From Collinsella aerofaciens (GTDB lineage: Bacteria > Actinomycetota > Coriobacteriia > Coriobacteriales > Coriobacteriaceae), in NCBI GenBank assembly GCA_021639365.1, contig JAJXHK010000002.1, forward strand, positions 1 through 64,000: a stretch of DNA of 64,000 bases, written 5' to 3'. Made by a program: the position numbers and the translations under genes. Within the stretch, counting starts at the first letter, position 1, and every line of letters begins with the position of its first letter. The notes below the pieces were generated by a model. The model saw nothing but the letters and a program-made list of their open reading frames with translations, made no database searches and had not been told where the DNA came from. Below are positions 33,632 to 42,752 of this stretch, one piece after another.

Positions 33632-35443
33632 CTACTCGTCCACCTTGAGGATCGCCATAAACGCCTCCTGCGGGACCTCGACCGAGCCGATGGCCTTCAT
33701 GCGCTTCTTGCCCTCTTTCTGCTTCTCAAGCAGTTTGCGCTTACGCGAGATATCGCCGCCGTAGCACTTGGCAAGAACGTCCTTGCGACGCGCCTTGACG
33801 GTGGAACGGGCGATGATCTTGTTGCCGATAGCACCCTGGATGGGCACCTCGAACAGCTGACGCGGGATGATCTCCTTGAGCTTGTCGCACAGGCCACGGG
33901 CTAGGCCATATGCCTTGTCCTTATGGACGATAAACGACAGCGCGTCCACCTCGTCGCCCGAAAGCAGGATGTCGAGCTTGACGAGCTCGGAGGGGCGATA
34001 TTCGTTGAACTCGTAGTCGAGCGAGGCATAGCCCTTGGTGCGGCTCTTGAGCTGATCGAAGAAGTCCAAGATGAGCTCGGCGAGCGGCATATCGAAGCGC
34101 ATCTCGACCGATTTGCTCGTCAGGTGGATCATGTCGGTTGTGACGCCGCGGTGCTCGATGGCGAGCTGCATGACGGCACCCGTGTACTCAGGCGGGCAGA
34201 TGATCTTTGCCTTGAGGTAGGGTTCCTCGATACGATCGATGCGTGTGGCCTCGGGAAGGTCCTGCGGACTGCGGACATCGATCATTTCGCCGTCGGTCTT
34301 GTAGACGTGATAGTCAACCGAGGGACTCGTGGCAATGAGGTCCAGGTTGAACTCGCGCTCCAGGCGTTCCTTGACGACTTCCATGTGCAGCAGGCCCAGG
34401 AAGCCCACGCGGAAACCAAAGCCGAGCGCCACCGAGGTCTCGGGCTCCCACACCAACGACGGGTCGTTGACGTGCAGTTTATCGAGCGCGTCACGCAGGT
34501 TCTCGTAATCTTTATTGTCGATGGGGAACAAGCCCGTGTAGACCATGGGCTTGGCCTCGCGATAGCCCGGCAGCGGCTCGGGGCAGGGATTTGACGCCCA
34601 GGTAAGGGTGTCGCCCACGCGCACGGCCTCGGGGTCCTTCAGACCTGTGACCACATAGCCGACCTCGCCGACGGTCAGTGCATCGACCGGGGTCTCGGCG
34701 GGACGCTTGACGCCCACGCCGTCAACCAAAAAGTCACCCTTGGCCTGCATCATGCGCAGGGTGTTGCCCTTTTTGATGGAACCGTCAAAGACGCGCACCG
34801 TAGCGACGACGCCGCGGTACTCGTCAAAATAAGAGTCCAAAATGAGTGCCTTGAGCGGGGCGTTCGCATCGCCCTTGGGCGGCGAAATCAAAAAGACGAT
34901 GGACTCCAACAGGTCATGGATGCCCTCCCCGGTCTTGCCCGACACGCATACGGCATCGTCGGCAGGAATTGCCAGATCGTCCTCAATCTCGGTCTTAACC
35001 TCGTCGGGGTGCGCCGAGGGCAGGTCGATCTTGTTGATGGCGGGCACGATATCCAGGTTGGCATTCATGGCGAGCGTAGCGTTGGAGACGGTCTGAGCCT
35101 CGACGCCCTGCGTGGCGTCGACGACCAGCACCGCGCCCTCGCAGGCGGCCAGCGAACGCGAAACCTCGTAGGTAAAGTCCACGTGGCCCGGCGTATCGAT
35201 CAGGTTGAACTGATACGTCTCGCCGTCGTCGGCATCATAGGAGACGCGGACGGCATTGGACTTGATCGTAATGCCGCGCTCACGCTCGATGTCCATCGTG
35301 TCGAGTAGCTGCGACTCCATGTCGCGCTCGTCGACGGTATGGGTGAGCTCGAGGATGCGGTCACTGATCGTGGATTTGCCATGGTCGATGTGCGCAACAA
35401 TCGAGAAGTTGCGGATGTGGGAAATGTCAATTGAAGTATTCAT
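33632..35443 (-). CDS. lepA: Elongation factor 4 (LepA)
   Basis: A 603-residue translation GTPase. G1 is AHIDHGKST, G3 DTPGHVDF and G4 NKIDLPSAHPDE; domains II, III and V follow, and the C-terminal LepA-specific domain holds DVLAKCYGGDISRKRKLLEKQ. LepA acts on ribosomes in biogenesis or back-translocation. The start ATG 35443 gives the normal N-terminus (IRNFSIVAHIDHG); the longer frame runs through the rpsT terminator and is rejected. The ribosome-binding site is weak. Confidence 0.97.
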   Translation of the reverse strand: MNTSIDISHIRNFSIVAHIDHGKSTISDRILELTHTVDERDMESQLLDTMDIERERGITIKSNAVRVSYDADDGETYQFNLIDTPGHVDFTYEVSRSLAACEGAVLVVDATQGVEAQTVSNATLAMNANLDIVPAINKIDLPSAHPDEVKTEIEDDLAIPADDAVCVSGKTGEGIHDLLESIVFLISPPKGDANAPLKALILDSYFDEYRGVVATVRVFDGSIKKGNTLRMMQAKGDFLVDGVGVKRPAETPVDALTVGEVGYVVTGLKDPEAVRVGDTLTWASNPCPEPLPGYREAKPMVYTGLFPIDNKDYENLRDALDKLHVNDPSLVWEPETSVALGFGFRVGFLGLLHMEVVKERLEREFNLDLIATSPSVDYHVYKTDGEMIDVRSPQDLPEATRIDRIEEPYLKAKIICPPEYTGAVMQLAIEHRGVTTDMIHLTSKSVEMRFDMPLAELILDFFDQLKSRTKGYASLDYEFNEYRPSELVKLDILLSGDEVDALSFIVHKDKAYGLARGLCDKLKEIIPRQLFEVPIQGAIGNKIIARSTVKARRKDVLAKCYGGDISRKRKLLEKQKEGKKRMKAIGSVEVPQEAFMAILKVDE

Positions 35444-35468
35444 GCGGACTATCTTACCCGAGCGGTAC

Positions 35469-35505
35469 AAAAAATGGAGCCTGTTCCATAAAACAGGCTC
35501 CATTT
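35469..35505 (-). terminator. Rho-independent terminator of rpsT
   Basis: The RNA folds AAATGGAGCCTGTT with AACAGGCTCCATTT around a short loop (about 14 pairs) and continues TTTTG. It separates rpsT from lepA, which therefore needs its own promoter or read-through. Confidence 0.9.
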
Positions 35506-35539
35506 ATGCGCGTAATCTGTGTGGTGTGAAATTTACAAC

Positions 35540-35806
35540 TTAGGCGTTGATGCTGTTCACGAGCTTGGCAAGACCGGACTTGCGGTTGGAAGCCTGGTTC
35601 TTGTGAATGACATGCTTGGCGGCAGCCATGTCGAGACGCTTGGTGACGGTCTTGAGGGCAGCCTGGGCCTTCTCGGCGTCGCCCTCGGCGACGGCGGACT
35701 GAACGTGCTTGGTCAGCGTCTTGAGCTCGGACTTGACAGCCTTGTTACGCATGCGAGCTGCCTCATTGGTGCGGATACGCTTCTTCTGAGACTTGATGTT
35801 TGCCAC
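35540..35806 (-). CDS. rpsT: 30S ribosomal protein S20
   Basis: An 88-residue S20: ANIKSQKKRIRTNEAARMRN at the start, LKTLTKHVQ in the middle and KHVIHKNQASNRKSGLAKLV at the end. It binds 16S rRNA at the base of the body. It begins with GTG at 35806, with AAGGAA eight bases upstream; a non-ATG start is common for rpsT. An extended -10 promoter lies at 35882-35890, and a strong terminator follows the gene. Confidence 0.97.
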   Translation of the reverse strand: MANIKSQKKRIRTNEAARMRNKAVKSELKTLTKHVQSAVAEGDAEKAQAALKTVTKRLDMAAAKHVIHKNQASNRKSGLAKLVNSINA

Positions 35807-35881
35807 TTCTGGAGTTCCTTTCGAGTTCCTTGCAAAAAATGTATGACACCTCTGAGACACGGTGAGGTCATGCAAGCGCCT

Positions 35882-35890
35882 ACTATAGCA
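35882..35890 (-). promoter_or_regulatory. Extended -10 promoter of rpsT
   Basis: On the minus strand TGCTATAGT forms an extended -10 element with no good -35 box. The ten bases GTGCTATAGT are the same as upstream of rpmB (48568-48576). The leader between it and rpsT contains an imperfect hairpin (TGACCTC / GAGGTGTCA). Confidence 0.6.
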
Positions 35891-35939
35891 CGCTCCCCCT
35901 CAAAGGGATAGAACGAATTTGTCAAATAGGCAGGTATCA

Positions 35940-36902
35940 TCACGATTTTCTCAAGATGTTCGTAATCCAGAGCAAAAGCGCGGTCTCCGAATCGGCCGAG
36001 CCCTTGAGCGCGAGCTCCACATCAACGGCACCTTCGAGGGCCGCGACGAGCTCAGCCATCGAAAAACGACACGCCCAAGTCAGGTGGTTCTTGACCTGCC
36101 AGGACTGGAGCTTAAGCGTTGCGGCAAGCTCACGCCCCTGTCCGCGCGCATCGAGCGCCTTGGAGACGATCAGCTCGCGGATGCGCCCGCACAGCAGCGT
36201 GTAGGTCCACACGTAGCTCTTTGAGGGCAGCAGTTTAAAAAGCTCGAGCGAACGGCGCATGTCGCGGGCCGAGACGGCGTTAAGGAAGTCCCAGGGCTGA
36301 ACCTCGGCCGTACGCACGATCCAACGCTCCACATCGGCAAGCTCAATCTGGGGCGCCTCGACCATCTGGGCGAGCTTTGCCAGGTCGTTATCGAGCATGC
36401 GGGTGTTTTCGCCCGAACGCGAGACGAGCTCCTCAGCCGCGACCGTGGAGATAGACTTGCCGTGCTGTGTGGCCATCTGCTGCACGCGGCGCGGCAGCTC
36501 CCAGCGCTTGGTGCCCGAGCAATCGATCACGGCCTTCTTATCGAGCTTTGCGACCGCCTTATACAGGCGCGTGTTCTTAGCAAGTGAGTCGGCGATGATG
36601 AGGCAGACCGTCGTAGGACTGGGACTTGCGAGGTATTCGACGAGCGGCTCTGAAACCGACTTGGCAAGTTTAGAACAGCCATCGAGGATCACCAGGCGAA
36701 ACTCGCTACCCATGGGAAAGGTATTGAGCGAGCCGATGATCGACTCGATATCGGGGTCCTTGGACATGTCGCGCTCATCGAGGTTGAACTCGACCATGCC
36801 CGACTTTTCCAAGCGAGCTTTCATACGCGAGACGGCATGGTCGCGCTTGACTCCGTCGGTACCGACGATCAGATATGCCGGCAGCAGACCGGTTTCAGAC
36901 AT
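35940..36902 (-). CDS. holA: DNA polymerase III delta subunit (clamp loader)
   Basis: A 320-residue HolA. The N-terminal region YLIVGTDGVKRDHAVSRMKA matches the delta-subunit start, and the C-terminal part (DFLNAVSARDMRRSLELFKLL; ELAATLKLQSWQVKNHL) corresponds to the collar and lid domains. It opens the sliding clamp. ATG 36902 has GGGGAG five bases upstream. comEC-holA-rpsT-lepA is a standard Gram-positive order, which strengthens the call despite the low conservation of this family. Confidence 0.93.
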   Translation of the reverse strand: MSETGLLPAYLIVGTDGVKRDHAVSRMKARLEKSGMVEFNLDERDMSKDPDIESIIGSLNTFPMGSEFRLVILDGCSKLAKSVSEPLVEYLASPSPTTVCLIIADSLAKNTRLYKAVAKLDKKAVIDCSGTKRWELPRRVQQMATQHGKSISTVAAEELVSRSGENTRMLDNDLAKLAQMVEAPQIELADVERWIVRTAEVQPWDFLNAVSARDMRRSLELFKLLPSKSYVWTYTLLCGRIRELIVSKALDARGQGRELAATLKLQSWQVKNHLTWACRFSMAELVAALEGAVDVELALKGSADSETALLLWITNILRKS

Positions 36903-36980
36903 CGCGCTCCCCTCTCACAGGCCCTCGTGTTCGTACCGTGTCATTCTAGCCCAGGGACCTACGGTGCGCCAACGACGTCG

Positions 36981-39284
36981 TTATGGTCGCTGGCATCGCA
37001 TGGCAAACCCCTTCGCGGTCGGTGTGATGGTGATGTCGCCGCGCTCGATCGTACACGCGAAAGCGGCGCCCGCCTCCCTCACGGCATCGACGCAGGCATC
37101 CGACGGATGACCGTAGCGGTTGCCCTCGCCAGCGCTCGCAATGGAGAGCTCGGGGCTTAAGACATCCAACAGTTCACCGTCGACCGAGACCTTAGAGCCG
37201 TGGTGTCCGAGCTTGAGGACATCAATGTCCCCCACTTCTTGTGCAAACTCGCGCTCTTGATCGAGCTCAGCGTCACCGGTTAGGAGCATACGCAGACTCT
37301 TGCCTTCCTGAGCATAGGAGAGCAGCAAGACGAGCGAGTCTTCATTGCCCTCGCCATCCACGGACTCGAATGGCCACATCACGCGGGCGCGAAATGCGCC
37401 AATGTCAACGGCATCTCCACGCCGCACTTGCCGATACTCCACGCCAGAGCGGTTCGATACCTCGGCAGGGGCATCCTCCAGCGCATTCGCTGCCACGGCA
37501 ATGGTTCCAACCGAAAACTGTTCCAACACGTCAGGTAGACCGCCCCAGTGATCCTCGTCCCAATGCGTTACAAAAACGGCATCGATATGGTGCACGTTAT
37601 TGCGCACCAGCGCCGTCACCACACGCTCATCGAGCCCGCAATCGACGAGCGCCACGGCACCGCCTTGGCGAATAAGAATGGCATCGGCCTGGCCAACATC
37701 GAGAATCGTCACCGAAGGCGGAGAAAATCGATCCCAGTAGACGTACGGGACGACCGCCGCGAGAGCCAAGCACAGCAACCCTACAGCCATGGGGCGAGCG
37801 CGCGGTCGTGGCCACCATACCAAGAGAGCCGTCAAAGAAAGCGGCACCACGTATACCCAAACGGAATCGGGCGGTACGCTCACGGATGCACCCGGCACGG
37901 CCGCGAAGAGCTGCTCAAAGAACAGCGCACAGCGTGCGGCAACCATGGGCACCACAAGCGCCCAGGGTCGCAACAGGGGCACGAGCGAGCACGGCGCCAG
38001 CACAATCGAAACAGCAAGCAACACGCTCACCACCGGGCCGATCACGGCATTTGCAATCGGGGCAAAGAGCGAAAAAGTACCGAATGCGGGAACGGTGATG
38101 GGAAGCGTTGCCAGCTGCGAGCAGAGCGTGACGGAAAGTATACCGGCAATGCCCGCCGGCACGCCCAACTCGCCCAAAGCGTAGGTGGCATACGGGCAAA
38201 AGCACAAGATGGCAAAGACGCTGGCACACGAAAGCTGAAAGCCCATCTCGAACAGCACCGTTGGACGGAGTAGCAAAAAAATCGACATGGTCACAAAGAG
38301 CGCAGAGATGCCGTGGCGGCGACGCCCGGCACCGTTGGCGACAAGCGTCGCCGCCACCATGCAGCACGCACGCACAGCGGAGGGCGAAGCACCCGTAAAG
38401 GCAGCATAGGCCACAAGCGTTACCGCCAAAAGCGCCCGCTGCAACCCACGCGAGCAACGAGACATTTGCAGAGCGCTCTCAATTACAAAGCCCACGATAG
38501 CCAGATGACTTCCCGAAACAGCAATGAGATGCGCCGTCCCCGTAACCGAAAACCATTCGCCCGCCGGCTGAGCGCGCAGCTCGGACGAACGTCCGCAGAC
38601 AACGCCGGCAATGAGCGAGCGCGCCGGATCGGTCGCGGGAGCAATGGCGGTAAGCAGCTCATTTCGCAGCCGAAGCAACGGCCCTGGAGAGCCCCCATCG
38701 ATCGACACAATCCGGACAGCCTTAACCTTGCGCAGCTCACCCCGAAGCACGCGCGAACGCCCATACGCATCATTCTCGAAGCGCGAAACGCGACCGATGA
38801 CACGCACGCGCGACCCAGCACTGAGCTCACGATTGCACGATAATCGAACGGCACCCACGCGCCTACCGTCCGCGATCGCGTCACAGGTATAGGAATACGC
38901 ATCGTCGTTGATAGACGGATCGCTCTGAACGACGAACTCAAGACTGCTTGCAGCCCGTCCATCCAGAGCGACGGAAGCTCGGAGGGCGCCTATCGCCCAC
39001 CCCGCGGACACGATCGCTCCTGCCACGAGTCCGACCGCCGCGGCATACAGCCATCGCTTCCATCGCACAAGACGCATGCAAGACCGAGCCAATACGACGA
39101 ACGCTACAGCCACAACGGGAATGCCCCAGAGTAACGTGACGGAAGTCAGTCCTTCTCCTAGTAGCGCATCAGCCGCCACGTTAAGCACCAAGCCGCAACT
39201 CGCACACAAGCCGGCACAAAGGGCCATCGTCCACGGCAACAATGGCCGTGGAGGCATCACGTGCTCACGCTCGGTCGCACTCAT
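36981..39284 (-). CDS. comEC: ComEC DNA-uptake channel
   Basis: A 767-residue membrane protein needed to move transforming single-stranded DNA across the membrane. An N-terminal OB-like external domain (about residues 85-190) is followed by the competence domain (GVVCGRSSELR; HLIAVSGSHLAIVGF; TGASPSAVRACCM) with many transmembrane segments, and a C-terminal metallo-beta-lactamase domain (VTILDVGQADAILI; THWDEDHWGGLPD; KLGHHGSKVSV). All parts are intact, so it can be functional. The start ATG 39284 overlaps the comEA stop as ATGA. Confidence 0.96.
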   Translation of the reverse strand: MSATEREHVMPPRPLLPWTMALCAGLCASCGLVLNVAADALLGEGLTSVTLLWGIPVVAVAFVVLARSCMRLVRWKRWLYAAAVGLVAGAIVSAGWAIGALRASVALDGRAASSLEFVVQSDPSINDDAYSYTCDAIADGRRVGAVRLSCNRELSAGSRVRVIGRVSRFENDAYGRSRVLRGELRKVKAVRIVSIDGGSPGPLLRLRNELLTAIAPATDPARSLIAGVVCGRSSELRAQPAGEWFSVTGTAHLIAVSGSHLAIVGFVIESALQMSRCSRGLQRALLAVTLVAYAAFTGASPSAVRACCMVAATLVANGAGRRRHGISALFVTMSIFLLLRPTVLFEMGFQLSCASVFAILCFCPYATYALGELGVPAGIAGILSVTLCSQLATLPITVPAFGTFSLFAPIANAVIGPVVSVLLAVSIVLAPCSLVPLLRPWALVVPMVAARCALFFEQLFAAVPGASVSVPPDSVWVYVVPLSLTALLVWWPRPRARPMAVGLLCLALAAVVPYVYWDRFSPPSVTILDVGQADAILIRQGGAVALVDCGLDERVVTALVRNNVHHIDAVFVTHWDEDHWGGLPDVLEQFSVGTIAVAANALEDAPAEVSNRSGVEYRQVRRGDAVDIGAFRARVMWPFESVDGEGNEDSLVLLLSYAQEGKSLRMLLTGDAELDQEREFAQEVGDIDVLKLGHHGSKVSVDGELLDVLSPELSIASAGEGNRYGHPSDACVDAVREAGAAFACTIERGDITITPTAKGFAMRCQRP

Positions 39285-39991
39285 ACGCAGATGCAATCTT
39301 TGATTTTGGCGAGTTTCTTCTCGCCGATTCCCGACACACGCATCAGGTCGTCGACCGAAGCAAAAGCGCCGTTTTGGGTCCGCTCGTCGATAATCGACTG
39401 GGCCATAGAGGGACCGATGCCCGAAAGCGTCTGCAATTCTGCCGCGCTTGCCGTATTGATGTTCACAAGCCCCGACGAAGCGCCCGTGCCCGATGCCGCG
39501 GCAGCGCCGCCTTCGGCCCCGCCAGCCGCCAAAGCCGCCTGCTGCTCCCCCACTGTCGGCACATAGATCTTTTGTCCATCCGTGACTTTCGAAGCACGGT
39601 TAAGCCCCGTCACATCCGCCTCTGCCGTTAGCCCTCCGGCAGCATCAATCGCTTGGGATACCCGCACTCCATCTTGAAGCCGATACACGCCCGGGGATGC
39701 AACGGCACCATCTACATCGACGTACACCTCCGTTTCGGCAGACGCCTTAGACGAAGATCCATCGGATGCATCGTCCAAAGCATCGCCGGACCCCGGTTCC
39801 CCCGATGGACCCGAGTCCTCAACGCGCTCAAACGAAACATTGCCGGAGCGGTCACCAAAGCTCGCCATCGCCAAGCCGCTCGCCATCGCAATGACGACGA
39901 GCATCGCCACGACTACCGCCTTATGCCCGAGTACCTTGCCCGCCCAGTGGTCCATTCGCTTGACCCGTTCGTGTTGTTCGCGCTGCGCCAT
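39281..39991 (-). CDS. comEA: ComEA DNA receptor
   Basis: A 236-residue competence protein. A transmembrane anchor lies at about residues 23-45, then an acidic Ser/Gly linker, an SLBB domain (VYVDVDGAVASPGVYRLQDG; LNRASKVTDGQKIYVPTVG), an Ala/Gly linker, and a C-terminal helix-hairpin-helix domain (GLVNINTASAAELQTLSGIG; DDLMRVSGIGEKKLAKI) that binds double-stranded DNA outside the membrane. ATG 39991 has GGAGG eight bases upstream. Upstream lie TTTGGT repeats that match those before recA. Confidence 0.95.
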   Translation of the reverse strand: MAQREQHERVKRMDHWAGKVLGHKAVVVAMLVVIAMASGLAMASFGDRSGNVSFERVEDSGPSGEPGSGDALDDASDGSSSKASAETEVYVDVDGAVASPGVYRLQDGVRVSQAIDAAGGLTAEADVTGLNRASKVTDGQKIYVPTVGEQQAALAAGGAEGGAAAASGTGASSGLVNINTASAAELQTLSGIGPSMAQSIIDERTQNGAFASVDDLMRVSGIGEKKLAKIKDCICV

Positions 39992-40052
39992 AGCAAAAAC
40001 CTCCCAACACCATCGTGTCAGGAAATCGCAGCCGAACGAACCGCTCGGGCAA

Positions 40053-40088
40053 ACCAGTTTTGACGGTCAAACCAAAAGCTGACCAAAA
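40053..40088 (-). promoter_or_regulatory. TTTGGT repeats upstream of comEA, matching the recA array
   Basis: On the comEA strand TTTTGGTCAGCTTTTGGT (40071-40088) has two TTTGGT units 11 bases apart, followed by a 13-base palindrome TTTGACCGTCAAA (within 40060-40073) and a further CTGGTTTG. The first part agrees with the recA array at 15 of 18 positions and has the same orientation, 80-97 bases before the start codon. Confidence 0.6.
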
Positions 40089-40161
40089 CCTTGCGCAAAC
40101 ATGCCCATTTATTCAGTCACACGTCAGCGAATGAACATCTTGGCATTGTTTGCCCAGATAT

Positions 40162-40193
40162 CAAAAAACCGACGATACAAACGTACCGTCGGT
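40162..40193 (-). terminator. Rho-independent terminator of thiI
   Basis: The RNA folds ACCGACGGTAC with GTATCGTCGGT (11 pairs, one G-U) around a GTTT loop and ends in a run of six U. It closes the pyr-distal run mihF-gmk-rpoZ-thiI before comEA. Confidence 0.92.
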
Positions 40194-40205
40194 CTATGCA
40201 GACAA

Positions 40206-41450
40206 TTACTCGTGATCTTGGTAAATCTCACGCGGAGCGAGCTCCGGATGTTTGCGTTTTAAGGTCTTAGGAGCCTTATACGTGTTGCTCTCAAAGTCGA
40301 TGTACTCGGTCTGCTTGAGCAGGCGCTCAATCATCTCCTCGTGATCGAACAGCTCCCAGGCATCGTGAACGGCATCGAGCTTGGCGTGCGTCTCGGGACG
40401 GCGCGGCATAAAGAGCGTGCAGCAGTCGGGCGCGGCCTCGGTCGAGATATCGAATGTACCGATTTCCTCGGCACGCGCAATGATCTCCTGTTTGTCCGAG
40501 CCGATGAGCGGACGGAACACGGGAATCTTCACAGCCTCGTTGACAGCCATGATGTTCTCGAGCGTCTGGGAGGCGACCTGGCCAAGCGACTCACCGGTCA
40601 CGATAGCCTTGGCGCCCTCGATATGCGCGATGCGCTCGGCAACCGAATACATGATGCGGCGATACATGATCACGCGCAGGTTGCTGGGGCAGGTGACCGA
40701 AATCTCGCGCTGGCAGTCGCCAAACGGAACCACGTACAGACGGCCGATCTGGACTCCCGGCGCAAGGGTACGGATGATGTCCTGCACCAGATACTCACTC
40801 GTATCGGGCGTCTGCGGACGACCGGAGAAATGCACCGGTACGCACACGGCGCCGCGGCGGGCGAGCATCCACGTCGACACGGGCGAATCGATACCCGAAG
40901 ACAGCAGCGTCACAACCTTGCCGGCAGAACCCACCGGCAGGCCGCCCACGCCGCGCTCGGAGTGCGCATACACATAGACGCTGCCCTGGACCACCAGCAC
41001 ATGCACCATTGCGTCGGGGTCGTGCATCTGGACCTTTTTATCGGGAAACGCCTCGCACAGCACCTCGCCCACCTGACGGTTGATATCGATGGAGGTAAGC
41101 TCATAGTCGGTATTGGAGCGCTTGGCGTGCACCTTAAACGAATCGAAGGAACCAAACTCGCGCAGCGCCTTCACGGCGGCGGCGCAGTACTCCTGCGGGT
41201 CGCGGTTGGTGTGATACGCCAAAGACACACGGGCAACGCCGGGGACGGTGCGGATGACACGCGCCGCCTCGTCGGCCTGATGCTCGTTAAAGGTCACGAG
41301 GATATAACCGGAAATTCGAGACACGGCGTTCACGGAAAAGGCGGCCAAGGCCGCCTTAATGTTATCCATGAGGATATGCTCAAAATGTGCGCGGTTCTTG
41401 CCCTTCAGCCCAACCTCGTGATAGTGGACTAGGCAGACGCGAGCCGCCAT
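40206..41450 (-). CDS. thiI: tRNA 4-thiouridine synthase ThiI (no rhodanese domain)
   Basis: A 414-residue enzyme with ferredoxin-like and THUMP domains (about residues 1-165: YHEVGLKGKNRAHFE at the start; VYVYAHSERGVGGLPVG at the end) and a PP-loop adenylation domain (LLSSGIDSPVSTWML). A conserved cysteine region APDCCTLFMPRRPETHA is present. There is no C-terminal rhodanese, as in Bacillus, so a separate cysteine desulfurase should supply sulfur directly. The start is immediately after the rpoZ stop. Confidence 0.94.
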   Translation of the reverse strand: MAARVCLVHYHEVGLKGKNRAHFEHILMDNIKAALAAFSVNAVSRISGYILVTFNEHQADEAARVIRTVPGVARVSLAYHTNRDPQEYCAAAVKALREFGSFDSFKVHAKRSNTDYELTSIDINRQVGEVLCEAFPDKKVQMHDPDAMVHVLVVQGSVYVYAHSERGVGGLPVGSAGKVVTLLSSGIDSPVSTWMLARRGAVCVPVHFSGRPQTPDTSEYLVQDIIRTLAPGVQIGRLYVVPFGDCQREISVTCPSNLRVIMYRRIMYSVAERIAHIEGAKAIVTGESLGQVASQTLENIMAVNEAVKIPVFRPLIGSDKQEIIARAEEIGTFDISTEAAPDCCTLFMPRRPETHAKLDAVHDAWELFDHEEMIERLLKQTEYIDFESNTYKAPKTLKRKHPELAPREIYQDHE

Positions 41451-41732
41451 TTAGGCTTCAGCAACCTTGTGGCCGAGCGCCTTCTCGTAACGGGCCTCGT
41501 CATAAGAGATGTCGCCGTCGACAATCTCGTCCATAGCCATCGAGATGGTATCGGCACCGGAAAGCCCGATGGTGATGTCATCGACATCCTGGACGGCAAG
41601 AACGCGGTTGTGCTGGCCACGCAGCATGCTATTGATGTCGCAGGCGCGCTTGGAGGCAAGCGAAGCGAGCAGGAAGCGGTTGTGATCGGTCTTCTCCAGA
41701 AGATCGTCAATGCAAGGCTTTACAACGGACAC
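41451..41732 (-). CDS. rpoZ: RNA polymerase omega subunit
   Basis: A 93-residue protein between gmk and thiI. The omega signature is in LEKTDHNRFLLASLASKRAC followed by DINSMLRG and later EIVDGDISYDE. Omega chaperones beta-prime and, in some bacteria, contributes to ppGpp binding. It starts with GTG at 41732, with GAGG four bases upstream. The gmk-rpoZ pair is one of the most conserved bacterial gene pairs, which supports this short call. Confidence 0.93.
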   Translation of the reverse strand: MSVVKPCIDDLLEKTDHNRFLLASLASKRACDINSMLRGQHNRVLAVQDVDDITIGLSGADTISMAMDEIVDGDISYDEARYEKALGHKVAEA

Positions 41733-41737
41733 GGACC

Positions 41738-42307
41738 TCAGATCCTTTCATGCATATCGAGAACGCGAACGAGCTCATCGGTCGCGCGGTCGAGATCGTC
41801 ATTCACCACGACGTCGTCGTAGCGGTCGGCAAGGGCAAGCTCATCGGCGGCGTTTGCCATACGCAGCTCAATCGTCTCGGGCGTCTCGGTACCGCGACCG
41901 ACTAGACGCTCGCGGAGCACCTCAAGCGAAGGCGGCTTGATAAAGATCAGCACGGCCTCGGGGAAACGCTCCTTCACCTGCAGGGCGCCCTGGACATCGA
42001 TCTCCAAAATCAGAGACGAGCCCGAGGCGAGCTTGGATGTGACCTCGCTCACCAACGTGCCGTAGCAGTTACCGTGGACCTCGGCCCACTCAACAAACTC
42101 ACCGTTTGCCACGCGGCGGTCGAACTCCTCGCGCGTCAGAAAAAAGTAGTTGACGCCGTCGACCTCACCTTTGCGTGGTGCTCGCGTGGTAGCCGAAACC
42201 GTCAGACCCAGGTTCGAGCGGCGCTCGCGCACACGAGTGACGAGCGTACCCTTGCCTGCGCCTGACGGTCCAGAAATCACAAAGAGCTTGGAATCCTGAG
42301 CGCTCAC
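41738..42307 (-). CDS. gmk: Guanylate kinase
   Basis: A 189-residue enzyme phosphorylating GMP to GDP. The P-loop GPSGAGKGTL is at residues about 13-22; SATTRAPRKGEVDGVNYFF binds GMP; LILEIDVQGALQVK holds the Walker B region. The start is GTG at 42307, directly after the mihF stop (TAAGTG), without its own clear ribosome-binding site, so translation is probably coupled to mihF. Confidence 0.97.
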   Translation of the reverse strand: MSAQDSKLFVISGPSGAGKGTLVTRVRERRSNLGLTVSATTRAPRKGEVDGVNYFFLTREEFDRRVANGEFVEWAEVHGNCYGTLVSEVTSKLASGSSLILEIDVQGALQVKERFPEAVLIFIKPPSLEVLRERLVGRGTETPETIELRMANAADELALADRYDDVVVNDDLDRATDELVRVLDMHERI

Positions 42308-42616
42308 TTATTTGGTCAGCTGCTCGAGGAGCTGCTCGCGCTGACGGACGCCGAGGCCCTGGACGCGACGAGTAGCGGAGATACCGAGCTCCTCCATGAT
42401 CTTGGCGGCCTTGGCCTTGCCATAACCGGGGAGAGACTCGATGAGGGTGGAAACCTTCATGCGGGAAGCGATGGGGTCATCGGAGTTGAGCACGGACTCG
42501 AGGGACTTCTCGCCCTTCTTGATCTGCTCGCGAAGCTCAGCGCGGGCGTGACGTGCGGCAGCAGCCTTCTCAAGAGCCTGCTTGCGCTGCTCGTCGGTAA
42601 GCTGAGGGAGTGCCAT
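42308..42616 (-). CDS. mihF: Actinobacterial integration host factor MihF
   Basis: A 102-residue nucleoid protein of the actinobacterial type, not related to HU/IHF: MALPQLTDEQRKQALEKAAA at the start, then ESVLNSDDPIASRMKVSTLI, then SLPGYGKAKAAKIMEELGI with the helix-two-turns-helix, and TRRVQGLGVRQREQLL. It bends DNA and is essential in mycobacteria. ATG 42616 has GGAGG six bases upstream. Its place directly before gmk is the actinobacterial arrangement and is a main clue to the organism. Confidence 0.96.
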   Translation of the reverse strand: MALPQLTDEQRKQALEKAAAARHARAELREQIKKGEKSLESVLNSDDPIASRMKVSTLIESLPGYGKAKAAKIMEELGISATRRVQGLGVRQREQLLEQLTK

Positions 42617-42704
42617 TCGTACCTCCAAATAGTTGGGTTATATCTGATTCAATAATTGGCATTTTAGCACGTAGAACGTACAAAATGCCCAATCGCGGCT
42701 CCAT

Positions 42705-42733
42705 AGGTTAGACGATACCCGCAAAAAGTGCAA
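42705..42733 (-). promoter_or_regulatory. Possible promoter of mihF-gmk-rpoZ-thiI
   Basis: On the minus strand TTGCAC (42728-42733) and TAACCT (42705-42710) are 17 bases apart, about 90 bases before the mihF start. Both boxes deviate from consensus, so this is tentative. Confidence 0.4.
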
Positions 42734-42752
42734 TATACTGCGCCCAAAGTTA

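Noticed and set aside
40030..40050. GAACGAACCGCTCG upstream of comEA considered as a SOS box
   Set aside because: It lacks the GTTC arm; GAAC-N4-GCTC with shifted symmetry is too far from the boxes at lexA and recA.
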